DNA from: DATASD01 sp035276765
GTDB lineage: Bacteria; Patescibacteriota; Saccharimonadia; Saccharimonadales; UBA4665
Assembly: GCA_035276765.1 (NCBI GenBank)
Contig: DATELH010000002.1
Span: 806,001-870,000, forward strand
Length of the DNA: 64,000 bases
Direction: 5' to 3'
Below are positions 1 to 7,541 of the stretch, one piece after another; position 1 is the stretch's first letter, and each line of letters begins with the position of its first letter. The position numbers and the translations under genes were made by a program. The notes beneath the pieces are model-generated. The model saw only the letters and a program-made list of their open reading frames with translations. It was not told the DNA's origin and ran no database searches.

Positions 1-186
1 AACGAGATTTTGGACGAGCTCAAGCAGTTGTCGGGCACCGAAGTTTCCGTTTCGTACACCGAAGCGCCTAAAACCTTTTTGCAAAGCACTGGCGTGACCA
101 TCGACCGTTATCTGGCGGATTTTGGCGACCAGCAGTTTACCTCGCTGCACGATGGATTGCTCGCAACCATCAAAGCTAGCCAATAA
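1..186 (+). CDS. C-terminal end of an unidentified protein (5' cut by window edge)
   Basis: The reading frame is open from base 1 to a TAA at 184-186, giving 61 residues. It ends in a helical tail (LHDGLLATIKASQ). The pattern of an L/F-T-S-L-x-D-G-L-x-x-T-I tail resembles the C-terminus of extended SDR nucleotide-sugar epimerases (compare 'SLEEGLRKTI'), which would suit the sugar genes that follow, but too little is present to be sure. It is followed at once by a strong hairpin terminator. Confidence 0.55.
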   Translation, partial: NEILDELKQLSGTEVSVSYTEAPKTFLQSTGVTIDRYLADFGDQQFTSLHDGLLATIKASQ

Positions 187-213
187 AAAACCGGCCTTTT
201 TGCGGCCGGTTTG
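187..213. terminator. bidirectional intrinsic terminator between convergent genes
   Basis: AAACCGGCC at 188-196 pairs with GGCCGGTTT at 204-212. The hairpin is flanked by A-runs on the left, which become a U-run for minus-strand transcripts, so it can end both the gene at 1-186 and the minus-strand gene ending at 229. Confidence 0.85.
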
Positions 214-228
214 TCGTGTCTAAAAGTA

Positions 229-1536
229 CTACTGCGAGTAAAACGCCACACCCTCAACGCGGAAGCCGCCTTTTTGGGTGATGAGGTTAATAACACCTTG
301 CGAAGAAGTCCAGACGTGCTGATACGTTTGCGGATTGTACAGGCGCCAGACGGCGAGCTGGGCGGCATTGGCTGGTGCGGTGTAAAACGCCAGGCCTTCG
401 ATGTGGTAGCCGCGGCCCACGAGTGAGCTAATTTCCGACGAGTAAGCCGTCCACATGTGGTCGCCGGTTTGGTTGTTGGCGAGCCGCCAAATGGCGACAG
501 CTCCAGGGATTGACGGGTCGGTGGTGTTAAAGGCAGCGCCTTCGTAATTGTAGTGAGCGTTAAAGCCGACGGCGTTCGCTTCGCAGCGGTAGCCAGTGTA
601 GAAATGCGCATAGCTCTGCGGGCTGTATAGGCTCACAATTTGCGGCATCGTGGCTTCGTTGGAGCCGCACACGAACGTCGGGTCGCCGAACCATTGATTA
701 TAAATGGCGCTAAAGTTTTGGTTGCCGTGCAGGTGCGGCGTGTACCAGTACAGGGTGGCAGTGGCGCCGGTGTCCATGTGCAAGGCTTGGCCGTCGATAG
801 TCACGTAACCGTCGTAATATGCTGCGCCGCCGCTCGGGCAGCGAGCGAAAGTGCCTTGAGTCATCGGGCCGCCGTAGCAGCTTTGCGGGTCGTCGGAATT
901 GTTCCAACTGCCACGTATGATCGCCCAATTGACATTCCCCTCGGAGCGCTGCTCGCCAAACTTGAGGAGCCAGGCGGCACGGATGAGCTGCTGTGAAAAC
1001 CCGACCTTGGCGCTGCTGTTTACGCAGGTGCCATTTACATCGGTGACGGTGACGCCATTGTGGGTGTACAGGTTGACGCCAGAATAGTTGTAGGTGGTGC
1101 CGCCGTCGGGACAGCCGTAGCCTGCGGCGCCGGCGTATACCAAAGAGGTGCAGCCACCATTCGGCCCGCTAATGAGTCCTTGTTCTTTTTGTAAAGTGGT
1201 GATGAGCACTTGTGGGTTGATGTTGTAGGCTTGGGCGGCGTCAAAAATAGCCTGCCCGGCGGTAACGTTGCTGCCAAATGTGTAGCCGGTGTTGGGCGAG
1301 TAGCCGTTTGGGTCGGGGAAGGTAAAACCGCGCGCTTGGCTAATGCAACTGCCAGGAAAGTTGTTGAGAAATACGTCGATTTGTGGCGCGCTCATGCTGT
1401 TGGCGTTGTCGAACACGGCATTGTCGATCACGTGGCCGGGAATAAAATCGGCCGAAACGAGCTGCGCCGGCAATAGGCTGCACAATAGCGCCACCGCCGG
1501 AAAAATAAGGAGCGATTTTTTAATAAATTGTTTCAT
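229..1536 (-). CDS. Secreted protein with C-terminal DUF5648-like repeats (surface/cell-wall protein)
   Basis: 435 residues with a clear signal peptide (KK, then a hydrophobic core LLIFPAVALLCSLLPA, cleavage near LVSA). Residues about 30-290 contain NPQVLITTLQKEQGLIS, a motif seen in actinobacterial 'hemagglutinin'-type exported proteins, with several Cys and many aromatic residues. The C-terminal 140 residues hold repeats of the type L(Y)xPQxYxHxYT...GF..EGxAFY (for example LYNPQTYQHVWTS and VEGVAFYSQ), matching the DUF5648-type repeat often attached to secreted hydrolases. The protein is probably displayed on or released from the cell. Its ATG lies 1 nt beyond the stop of the upstream gene at 1538, so the two are likely co-transcribed. 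Substrate unknown. Confidence 0.8.
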   Translation of the reverse strand: MKQFIKKSLLIFPAVALLCSLLPAQLVSADFIPGHVIDNAVFDNANSMSAPQIDVFLNNFPGSCISQARGFTFPDPNGYSPNTGYTFGSNVTAGQAIFDAAQAYNINPQVLITTLQKEQGLISGPNGGCTSLVYAGAAGYGCPDGGTTYNYSGVNLYTHNGVTVTDVNGTCVNSSAKVGFSQQLIRAAWLLKFGEQRSEGNVNWAIIRGSWNNSDDPQSCYGGPMTQGTFARCPSGGAAYYDGYVTIDGQALHMDTGATATLYWYTPHLHGNQNFSAIYNQWFGDPTFVCGSNEATMPQIVSLYSPQSYAHFYTGYRCEANAVGFNAHYNYEGAAFNTTDPSIPGAVAIWRLANNQTGDHMWTAYSSEISSLVGRGYHIEGLAFYTAPANAAQLAVWRLYNPQTYQHVWTSSQGVINLITQKGGFRVEGVAFYSQ

Positions 1537-1537
1537 A

Positions 1538-2161
1538 TTATTCTACTTTCAATGGGGTTGCGTCGGTGGTACTTTGCGTCTGACCGTTGAGGGTGGCGGA
1601 AGCCGTAACCGTCCAGATTCCCGTTGTTAATCCAATACTTTGTGGGGTCCACGTCCAGTACGCGCTGCCGCCGCGGTCGGTAGCTTGCGAGGGAAGGGAT
1701 TTGGTTGTGCCGTTTGAAGTAAAGGTAATGACGCATGTCGCACCAGGGGTCGTTGTGCAAACGGATTGCTCGGTTGCGTTGGCCGGGACATTAACATGAC
1801 TACTGACGAAATTGCCTTGCGGCTGCTGCAAAGCCGTGCCGCTCGCTGGCTGGGTTTGCTCCTGCTTGCCGTTGCTACTCGTTGAGGAAGTCCCGCCGCT
1901 ACCGCTGGTTGAACCGCTTGTATTGCTCGAGCTACTGCCTGAAGTACCGGAAGTGTTTGGCTTAGCCACACTAGAAGAAGCTTCGCCTTTGGTGTCGGAG
2001 CTAGCCGAAACCGCGGTCTTTTTGTGGGTGTGCGCAAGCTTCCAATATGCGCCGGCGGCGCCGAGCAGCAGAACAATGACTATAGCTGTCGCCGCTACCC
2101 ACCACTTGCGTTTGGATTTTTTGGGAGCGGCCGGGCCGTACTTTCTGTTTTTGTAGATCAC
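1538..2161 (-). CDS. Membrane-anchored protein with Ser/Gly/Thr-rich linker
   Basis: 207 residues. A basic N-terminus (PKKSKRKWW) precedes one membrane helix (AATAIVIVLLLGAAGAYW, about residues 27-45). It is followed by about 60 residues rich in S, G and T, then about 85 residues that look like a beta-sandwich (Ig/Big-like: CVITFTSNGTT, GIWTVTASATLNG). The start is a GTG; a TAGTAT -10-like element lies 9 nt upstream on the minus strand and no Shine-Dalgarno sequence is evident. It sits directly upstream of the secreted protein at 229-1536 and may share its surface role. No function can be assigned. Confidence 0.75.
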   Translation of the reverse strand: MIYKNRKYGPAAPKKSKRKWWVAATAIVIVLLLGAAGAYWKLAHTHKKTAVSASSDTKGEASSSVAKPNTSGTSGSSSSNTSGSTSGSGGTSSTSSNGKQEQTQPASGTALQQPQGNFVSSHVNVPANATEQSVCTTTPGATCVITFTSNGTTKSLPSQATDRGGSAYWTWTPQSIGLTTGIWTVTASATLNGQTQSTTDATPLKVE

Positions 2162-2224
2162 AAACTCAGCATACTATCAAATAAGCACACTTGTAAAGCT
2201 TATGCTCTAAAATATCACAACGCT

Positions 2225-3085
2225 TTAGTCAACGAGCTCGAGCATGTACTTGCCGTAGCCGGATTTTTTGAGCGGTTCGGCGAGTTCGCGCAGTTGTTGT
2301 TCGGTAATGAAACCTTCCTGCCAAGCGACTTCTTCGATGCAGCCAACTTTGTAGCCGGTACGTTTTTCGATGACTTCCACAAACTGCGAAGCGTCGTTCA
2401 TGGAACCGAACGTGCCGGTGTCAAGCCAGGCCGAGCCGCGGCCCATGGACTGCACCTTGAGCTTACCGCGTTTGAGATATTCTTCGTTCACCGCGGTAAT
2501 TTCCAGCTCGCCACGGTCGCTTGGCTGGATGCTTTTGGCAATCTCAACCACGTCGTTGTCATAAAAGTACAGGCCCACAACGGCAAAGTTTGATTTCGGC
2601 ACAGCCGGTTTTTCCTCGATAGAAATTGCCGTGCGGTTTTCGTCGAACTCAACCACGCCGTAGCGTTCAGGATCGGAAACTTGGTAGGCGAACACGATGC
2701 CGCCCTCGGGGTTGGTGCAGCGCTTGAGGCTGTTGCCAAAGCCGTGGCCGTAAAAGATGTTGTCGCCCAAAACCAGCGCCACTTTGTCGTCACCAATAAA
2801 CTCCTCGCCAATGATAAACGCTTCAGCCAGGCCGTTTGGCTGCGGTTGCACGGCGTACTCAAATTTGCAGCCGAGCTGCGAGCCGTCGCCCAGCAGACGC
2901 TGGAATGATTCGGAATCTTCCGGCGTGGTGATGATGAGAATCTCGCGGATGCCAGCCATCATCAAAGTGCTCAAGGGGTAGTACACCATGGGCTTGTCGT
3001 AAATCGGCATCAGCTGCTTTGAAATGCCTTTGGTGATCGGATACAGGCGGGTGCCTGAGCCGCCAGCTAGAATAATTCCCTTCAT
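2225..3085 (-). CDS. rmlA: Glucose-1-phosphate thymidylyltransferase
   Basis: 286 residues, the usual length. It joins dTTP and glucose 1-phosphate to make dTDP-glucose, the first step of dTDP-L-rhamnose synthesis, in the cytosol. The nucleotidyltransferase signature GGSGTRLYP is at residues 8-16, KQLMPIYDKPM follows at about 23-33, and VLGDN at about 107 supplies a metal-binding Asp. It is the last gene of a compact minus-strand rml operon: its ATG is 1 nt from the stop of rmlD, with AGGAG in the rmlD tail as ribosome-binding site. Family assignment is very secure. Confidence 0.97.
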   Translation of the reverse strand: MKGIILAGGSGTRLYPITKGISKQLMPIYDKPMVYYPLSTLMMAGIREILIITTPEDSESFQRLLGDGSQLGCKFEYAVQPQPNGLAEAFIIGEEFIGDDKVALVLGDNIFYGHGFGNSLKRCTNPEGGIVFAYQVSDPERYGVVEFDENRTAISIEEKPAVPKSNFAVVGLYFYDNDVVEIAKSIQPSDRGELEITAVNEEYLKRGKLKVQSMGRGSAWLDTGTFGSMNDASQFVEVIEKRTGYKVGCIEEVAWQEGFITEQQLRELAEPLKKSGYGKYMLELVD

Positions 3086-3086
3086 G

Positions 3087-3947
3087 TTATTGCTCCTTCT
3101 GTTCGTTTAAAATGTAGTGGTGCAGGTCGTCGTGCCAGTTGCGGATTTCAAGGCCGGTAGCCTTGATTTTACTGAGGTCGAGCGTACTTTTAAGCGGGCG
3201 TGGCGCGGATTCCGGTTTGTTTTTGAAGTATTCCTCGGTGGTGGTGTCGGTGACGATGAGGTCATCGCGACCCAGCTCGTGGAAAATAGTGCGGGTAACG
3301 TCGGCCCACGATACGGCCGGGCCCTCGTTGCTGAGGTTATATGTACCGTACGCGGCTTGTGTTTTGAGCAGGTTTTCGATGCCGTCAACCAGTTGTTTGG
3401 TAAAGGTGGGGCGGCCGATTTGGTCGCCAACTACGCTAGGCGAAATGTTCTTGGCGGCCAAGCCCATCATGGTGCGCACAAAGTTTTTGCCCTCGCCGAT
3501 CACCCACGACGTGCGGACGATGTAGTGCTTGGGCGCGGTGGCCGCTGCGATGTCGCCAGCAGCTTTGCTTTGGCCGTACACACCGAGTGGGGTAAACGCT
3601 TCGGTTTCGGTGTGTGGCTCCTGGGTGCCGTCAAACGCGTAGTCGGTTGAAAGGTGTATGAGCGTAATATCGTGCTCGGCCGCAATTTTACTGAGGTAGC
3701 CTACGGCCGTGGCGTTTACTTGCCAGGCGCTCAAGCGGCCTTCGGCAGTTTCGGCGCCGTCGACATTGGTGTAGGCGGCGCCGTTCAAAATGACGTCAAC
3801 CTTCGACCAATCGTAGTTTTGCACTGATTCCCAATTGGAAATGTCGAGCTCGGCCCGATCGGCCTTTTGCGCGCCCGAAAAACGCTCACCCAGCGCCAGA
3901 CCCAACTGGCCATTTGCGCCAATAATCAAAAAACGTGCATCGTCCAT
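3087..3947 (-). CDS. rmlD: dTDP-4-dehydrorhamnose reductase
   Basis: 286 residues of the SDR fold. It reduces dTDP-4-dehydro-L-rhamnose to dTDP-L-rhamnose with NAD(P)H, the final step. The Rossmann motif is IGANGQLG at residues 8-15, HLSTDYAFDGTQ carries the catalytic Thr region, and YGQSKAAGD at about 129-137 supplies the YxxxK pair. SWVIGEGKNFVRTMM and QIGRPTF are typical of RmlD. It lies 3 nt after the stop of rmlC and 1 nt before rmlA. Confidence 0.96.
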   Translation of the reverse strand: MDDARFLIIGANGQLGLALGERFSGAQKADRAELDISNWESVQNYDWSKVDVILNGAAYTNVDGAETAEGRLSAWQVNATAVGYLSKIAAEHDITLIHLSTDYAFDGTQEPHTETEAFTPLGVYGQSKAAGDIAAATAPKHYIVRTSWVIGEGKNFVRTMMGLAAKNISPSVVGDQIGRPTFTKQLVDGIENLLKTQAAYGTYNLSNEGPAVSWADVTRTIFHELGRDDLIVTDTTTEEYFKNKPESAPRPLKSTLDLSKIKATGLEIRNWHDDLHHYILNEQKEQ

Positions 3948-3950
3948 TGC

Positions 3951-4520
3951 CTACACCTCCAGCGGTTTTACGTCTTTGAGCATAGGGTGGTTGCGGTCGC
4001 GGTCGGACATAATGGCTTTGTCCAGTGAAATCGGCCACTGCACATTCAGCTGCGGGTCGGCCAAATTTACAAAGCAATACTTGTCGTAGTTGTCGGCACT
4101 CCAATGCGCGTTGACACTGTACAGGTAATAGGTGTCCGGCTCGAGCGTTTGGAAGGAGTTGGCGACGCCTTGCGGCAAAAAAACGGCTTTGGTGGGGGTG
4201 AGTTCTACCGCCACAACCTTGCCAAAGCTCGGGCCCTTGCGCAGATCGACGTACGCGCAGAACACCTTGCCGGTGACAACCGAGATGTACTTATCCCACG
4301 GCTCGGCGTGGAAACCGCGCGTCACGCCGGCCTCTTTGTTGTAGCTTAAGCTGTTTTGCACTACGTTGAAGCTTTCCGGCAAGCCGGCTTTTACCAGCTT
4401 GGCCTTTTGGAATTTCTCCTGAAAATACCCGCGGTCGTCACCCACTTGGGTGATGTCGAAAACGATAAGGCCCGGGATTTCTGTTTCGTGCCCTGTGACT
4501 TCGGTTGTTGCTACTGCCAT
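3951..4520 (-). CDS. rmlC: dTDP-4-dehydrorhamnose 3,5-epimerase (cupin)
   Basis: 189 residues. It epimerises C3 and C5 of dTDP-4-dehydro-6-deoxyglucose. Typical RmlC blocks are present: GYFQEKFQKAKLVKAGLPE near the N-terminus, GVTRGFHAEPWDKYISVVTG with the catalytic His, and VFLPQGVANSFQTLEPDTYYLYSVNAHW in the core barrel. The start ATG shares bases with the TAA of the NUDIX gene upstream (TAATG), so the two are translationally coupled. The C-terminal tail (SDRDRNHPMLKDVKPLEV) is also typical of the family. Confidence 0.96.
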   Translation of the reverse strand: MAVATTEVTGHETEIPGLIVFDITQVGDDRGYFQEKFQKAKLVKAGLPESFNVVQNSLSYNKEAGVTRGFHAEPWDKYISVVTGKVFCAYVDLRKGPSFGKVVAVELTPTKAVFLPQGVANSFQTLEPDTYYLYSVNAHWSADNYDKYCFVNLADPQLNVQWPISLDKAIMSDRDRNHPMLKDVKPLEV

Positions 4521-5071
4521 TACTGCTCCTCCTTTTGTAAGCCGTGTAATTTTGCCATGTATATCGCCGCGATGACCGGACTGTCAACCAGTTCGCCCTC
4601 TTTAATCATTCGCTCGATTGCTTCGAGGCTCATGAATGTCCGCGATTCGATGTCTTCGTCTTTGTCGGTGGCCTCCCCGGTGGAGCGTGCGTTGCTGGCA
4701 AGGAAGCAGTGGGTGGGGACGTTGCCGGTGCCCAAGATTTGGTAAAATTTGCCTAAGTCTTGCCAGTCGCTGCTGACGAGACCAGTCTCTTCGATGAGCT
4801 CACGCTTGGCAGCTTCGAGCGGTTGCTCATCACTTTCCATTTGACCAGCGGGAATTTCCCAAAACCGTTCACCGACAGTATAGCGGTAAGCGCTTTGCAA
4901 GAGAATTTCGCCCTTGTGGTTGGTAGCCACGATAAAAACCGACGGGTTTTGAAGCTCCATGTAACTAAAAGTAAGCGGCCTGCCGTTTTGATTGAGTACC
5001 TCGTCGCGGCGCACTCGGATCCACGGCGTTTCATACACAATTTCGGACTTGAGTGTTTTCCAATCAGCCAT
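4520..5071 (-). CDS. NUDIX hydrolase, ADP-sugar pyrophosphatase type, inside the rml operon
   Basis: 183 residues when started at the ATG at 5071, which overlaps the rmlB stop as TAATG; a longer upstream frame would run into rmlB and is unlikely. A perfect Nudix box, GQMESDEQPLEAAKRELIEE followed by TGL, fits Gx5Ex7REUxEExGU. The N-terminal strand (WIRVRRDEVLNQNGRPLTF) and the central IPAGQME resemble ADP-ribose/ADP-sugar pyrophosphatases. Its place between rmlC and rmlB, with stop-start overlaps on both sides, suggests a link to nucleotide sugars, perhaps house-cleaning of dTDP- or ADP-sugars. The substrate cannot be read from the sequence. Confidence 0.9.
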   Translation of the reverse strand: MADWKTLKSEIVYETPWIRVRRDEVLNQNGRPLTFSYMELQNPSVFIVATNHKGEILLQSAYRYTVGERFWEIPAGQMESDEQPLEAAKRELIEETGLVSSDWQDLGKFYQILGTGNVPTHCFLASNARSTGEATDKDEDIESRTFMSLEAIERMIKEGELVDSPVIAAIYMAKLHGLQKEEQ

Positions 5072-6078
5072 TATTGTCCTTGTTTGGCGTATTCGGCTTC
5101 GACGCCGGCTTTTTCGGCTTGCCACCAGTCGCGGTTGTCGGTGTACCACTGGATGGTTTGCTTGAGGCCCTCGCGCATGCCGTTGTTGTCGGTGTACATT
5201 GGTTTCCAGCCGAGCTCGGTGCGCAATTTGGTGCTGTCCATGGCGTAGCGCATGTCGTGGCCGGGCCGGTCGTTCACGTGTTCGTACCAGTCATGCGGCT
5301 TGCCCATGAGTTCCAAAATCATTTCGATCACCATTTTGTTGTTGGTGTGGTCGTTGTCGGCACCGATGATGTAGGTGTCGCCCACTTTACCTTTTTCGAT
5401 GATGAGGTGTACGGCGCTGTTGTGATCGTCCACGTGGATCCAATCCCGGACTTGCTCGCCGGTACCGTACAGCTTGGGTTTGATGTCGCTGAGTACGTTG
5501 GTAATTTGGCGCGGGATGAACTTTTCGATGTGTTGGTAGGGGCCGTAATTGTTTGAGCAGTTGCTAATGGTGGCACGCACGCCAAAGCTGCGGACCCAGG
5601 CGCGCACCAAGTGGTCGGAGCCGGCTTTGGTGCTGGAGTACGGACTCGAAGGATTGTACGGCGTGGTTTCGTTGAAGCGGTCGGGATCGTCGAGCTCCAG
5701 ATCGCCAAACACTTCGTCGGTGCTGATGTGGTGCAAGCGCTTATTGTGTTTGCGGACAGCTTCCAAAATGGTGTAGGTGCCGACGATGTTGGTCTCCACA
5801 AACGGCCACGGGTTTTTTAGGGAGTTGTCGTTGTGGCTTTCGGCCGCAAAGTGCACTACGATGTCGGTCTCGCCCACCAAGCGGTCCATGAGCGCGGCGT
5901 CGCAAATATTGCCCTCCACGAACTCGATTTTGTCCATCACGGGCGCCAGGTTGTTTTTATTACCGGCGTAGGTGAGGGCATCGACCACTGTTACCTGATG
6001 TTCGGGATGGTTTTTGACTGTGTAGTGCACAAAGTTAGCGCCGATAAACCCTGCGCCTCCGGTGACAAGCATTTTCAT
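5071..6078 (-). CDS. rmlB: dTDP-glucose 4,6-dehydratase
   Basis: 335 residues from the ATG at 6078, which has AGAGGA as ribosome-binding site 6 nt upstream; a longer frame starting further upstream overlaps the phosphohexomutase and is not needed. It converts dTDP-glucose to dTDP-4-dehydro-6-deoxyglucose using bound NAD. VTGGAGFIGANF (residues 5-16) is the Rossmann motif, HISTDEVFGDL carries the catalytic T-D-E triad, and YSSTKAGSDHL the YxxxK pair. SNCSNNYGPYQ and KFIPRQ are dTDP-sugar dehydratase signatures. All four rhamnose genes are therefore present. Confidence 0.96.
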   Translation of the reverse strand: MKMLVTGGAGFIGANFVHYTVKNHPEHQVTVVDALTYAGNKNNLAPVMDKIEFVEGNICDAALMDRLVGETDIVVHFAAESHNDNSLKNPWPFVETNIVGTYTILEAVRKHNKRLHHISTDEVFGDLELDDPDRFNETTPYNPSSPYSSTKAGSDHLVRAWVRSFGVRATISNCSNNYGPYQHIEKFIPRQITNVLSDIKPKLYGTGEQVRDWIHVDDHNSAVHLIIEKGKVGDTYIIGADNDHTNNKMVIEMILELMGKPHDWYEHVNDRPGHDMRYAMDSTKLRTELGWKPMYTDNNGMREGLKQTIQWYTDNRDWWQAEKAGVEAEYAKQGQ

Positions 6079-6089
6079 ATTTTGTTCCT

Positions 6090-7448
6090 CTATTCTTTTA
6101 TCAGTTTCGTAACTTTTGCCACCAATTGGTCGAGCTCGTTTTGGGTGGCGGCTTCGGCGTTCAGACGCATGACCGGTTCGGTGTTGCTGGCACGGACGTT
6201 GAACCAACTGCCGTTGCCAAAATCGACGGTGAGCCCGTCGAGCTCGTCTTGTTCTTGACTGGCGTACGCTTGCTTGAGTTTTTCAAACATGGCGGGTTTG
6301 TCTTCAACTTCGAAATTGGTTTCGTTAATGGTGGGGTATTTGGCGTAGATTTTGCGTAGCTCAGATAGCGGCTTGCCCAACAGGCCGGCCACGTACAGGC
6401 CGATGACCGCCGCAATCAGGCCGGAGTCAGCAAAAAAGTTGTCACGGAAATAAAAATGCCCGGACACTTCGCCGCCGAACGGCGCGTTCTTTTCGCGCAT
6501 AATTTGCTTGATGAACGAGTGGCCCACGCGGGTGCGCACGGCGGTGCCGCCCTTTTCGGTGATGAGTTCGGGCACGGCGTGGCTGGCGCGCAAGTCGTAC
6601 AAAATGTGCGAGCCGGGGAAGCGGCCCAAGAAATACTCGGCGAGCATGGCGTTCATGACATTGCCAGGCATGACGGTGCCGGTTTCGTCCACCAAAAAGG
6701 CGCGGTCGCCGTCACCGTCGAAGGCGATGCCGCCGTCGAGCTTGTTCTTTTTGATGACGTCGATCATGTCGGCCAGGGTTTCAAATTTGAGCGGGTTGGC
6801 TTCGTGGTTCGGAAAAGTGCCGTCGAGCTCGAAGTACATTTCGGTGACTTCCCACGGTACATAGGGTTCGAGCTCGGGGAAAATTTTGCCGGCCATGCCG
6901 TTGCCAGCGTCCACGGCGATCTTGAGTGGCTTGAGTTTTTTAGGGTCGATGAACGACATCACGTGGTTGAGCCAGTCTTCGGTGATGTCTTTTTCGGTGA
7001 CTTGGCCGTGGGTGGCTGCGGCAGCTGGCTTTTCGCCGCTGGCCATCTTGGCAACGGCATCACGTACTTCGAACAAACCGGATTCTTGCCCGACGGGCTT
7101 GGCTTGTTCGCGGCAGAATTTGATGCCGTTGTATACGCCAGGATTGTGGCTAGCCGTAATCATAACGCCGCCAGCCAGTTGGTCGTGGCCCACTGCGAAA
7201 TAGATCATGTCGCTGGTGACTTGACCGATGTCGATCACGTCGCGGCCTTGTGCGACCAGCCCTTCGATCAAGGCGTCGGCGAGCTCGGCCGAGTCCGGGC
7301 GCATATCGCGGCCCACGGCTACGGCACCTTCGGTGGGCAACCACTGGGCAAACGCCACGCCAATCCAGTTGGCGACATCGGTGGTCAGCTCAGTGCCGAC
7401 TTTGCCACGAACATCGTACGCTTTAAAAATGTTGTTGATAGCATCCAC
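6090..7448 (-). CDS. manB: Phosphomannomutase/phosphoglucomutase
   Basis: 452 residues from a GTG at 7448. That start is preferred because AAGGAG sits 8 nt upstream; an ATG further upstream adds a tail that is not family-like and covers the ribosome-binding site. It interconverts hexose 6-phosphate and hexose 1-phosphate, feeding ManC and RmlA. Alpha-D-phosphohexomutase features in order: KAYDVRG at the N-terminus, MITASHNPG with the phospho-Ser at residue 100, the Mg-binding DGDGDR at about residue 240, the sugar-binding GEVSGHFYF, and RASNTEPVMR for phosphate binding. Whether mannose or glucose phosphate is preferred is not visible; both products are used by neighbouring genes. Confidence 0.95.
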   Translation of the reverse strand: MDAINNIFKAYDVRGKVGTELTTDVANWIGVAFAQWLPTEGAVAVGRDMRPDSAELADALIEGLVAQGRDVIDIGQVTSDMIYFAVGHDQLAGGVMITASHNPGVYNGIKFCREQAKPVGQESGLFEVRDAVAKMASGEKPAAAATHGQVTEKDITEDWLNHVMSFIDPKKLKPLKIAVDAGNGMAGKIFPELEPYVPWEVTEMYFELDGTFPNHEANPLKFETLADMIDVIKKNKLDGGIAFDGDGDRAFLVDETGTVMPGNVMNAMLAEYFLGRFPGSHILYDLRASHAVPELITEKGGTAVRTRVGHSFIKQIMREKNAPFGGEVSGHFYFRDNFFADSGLIAAVIGLYVAGLLGKPLSELRKIYAKYPTINETNFEVEDKPAMFEKLKQAYASQEQDELDGLTVDFGNGSWFNVRASNTEPVMRLNAEAATQNELDQLVAKVTKLIKE

Positions 7449-7541
7449 GGGGATTTCTCCTTTGCTTACGTTTATGCGTCTCAACTAATACCAAATAACG
7501 GGTACTAGCTGCACTCACAGTACTGCTGCGCGCCAGCAAAG

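Noticed and set aside
108..611. 167-codon open frame on the minus strand
   Set aside because: It lies over the secreted-protein gene at 229 in another frame, is rich in S/T/R without structure, and crosses the terminator at 187-213.
6456..7508. 350-codon open frame on the plus strand opposite the phosphohexomutase
   Set aside because: It is a mirror of the high-GC third positions of that gene; the minus-strand product has all catalytic motifs.
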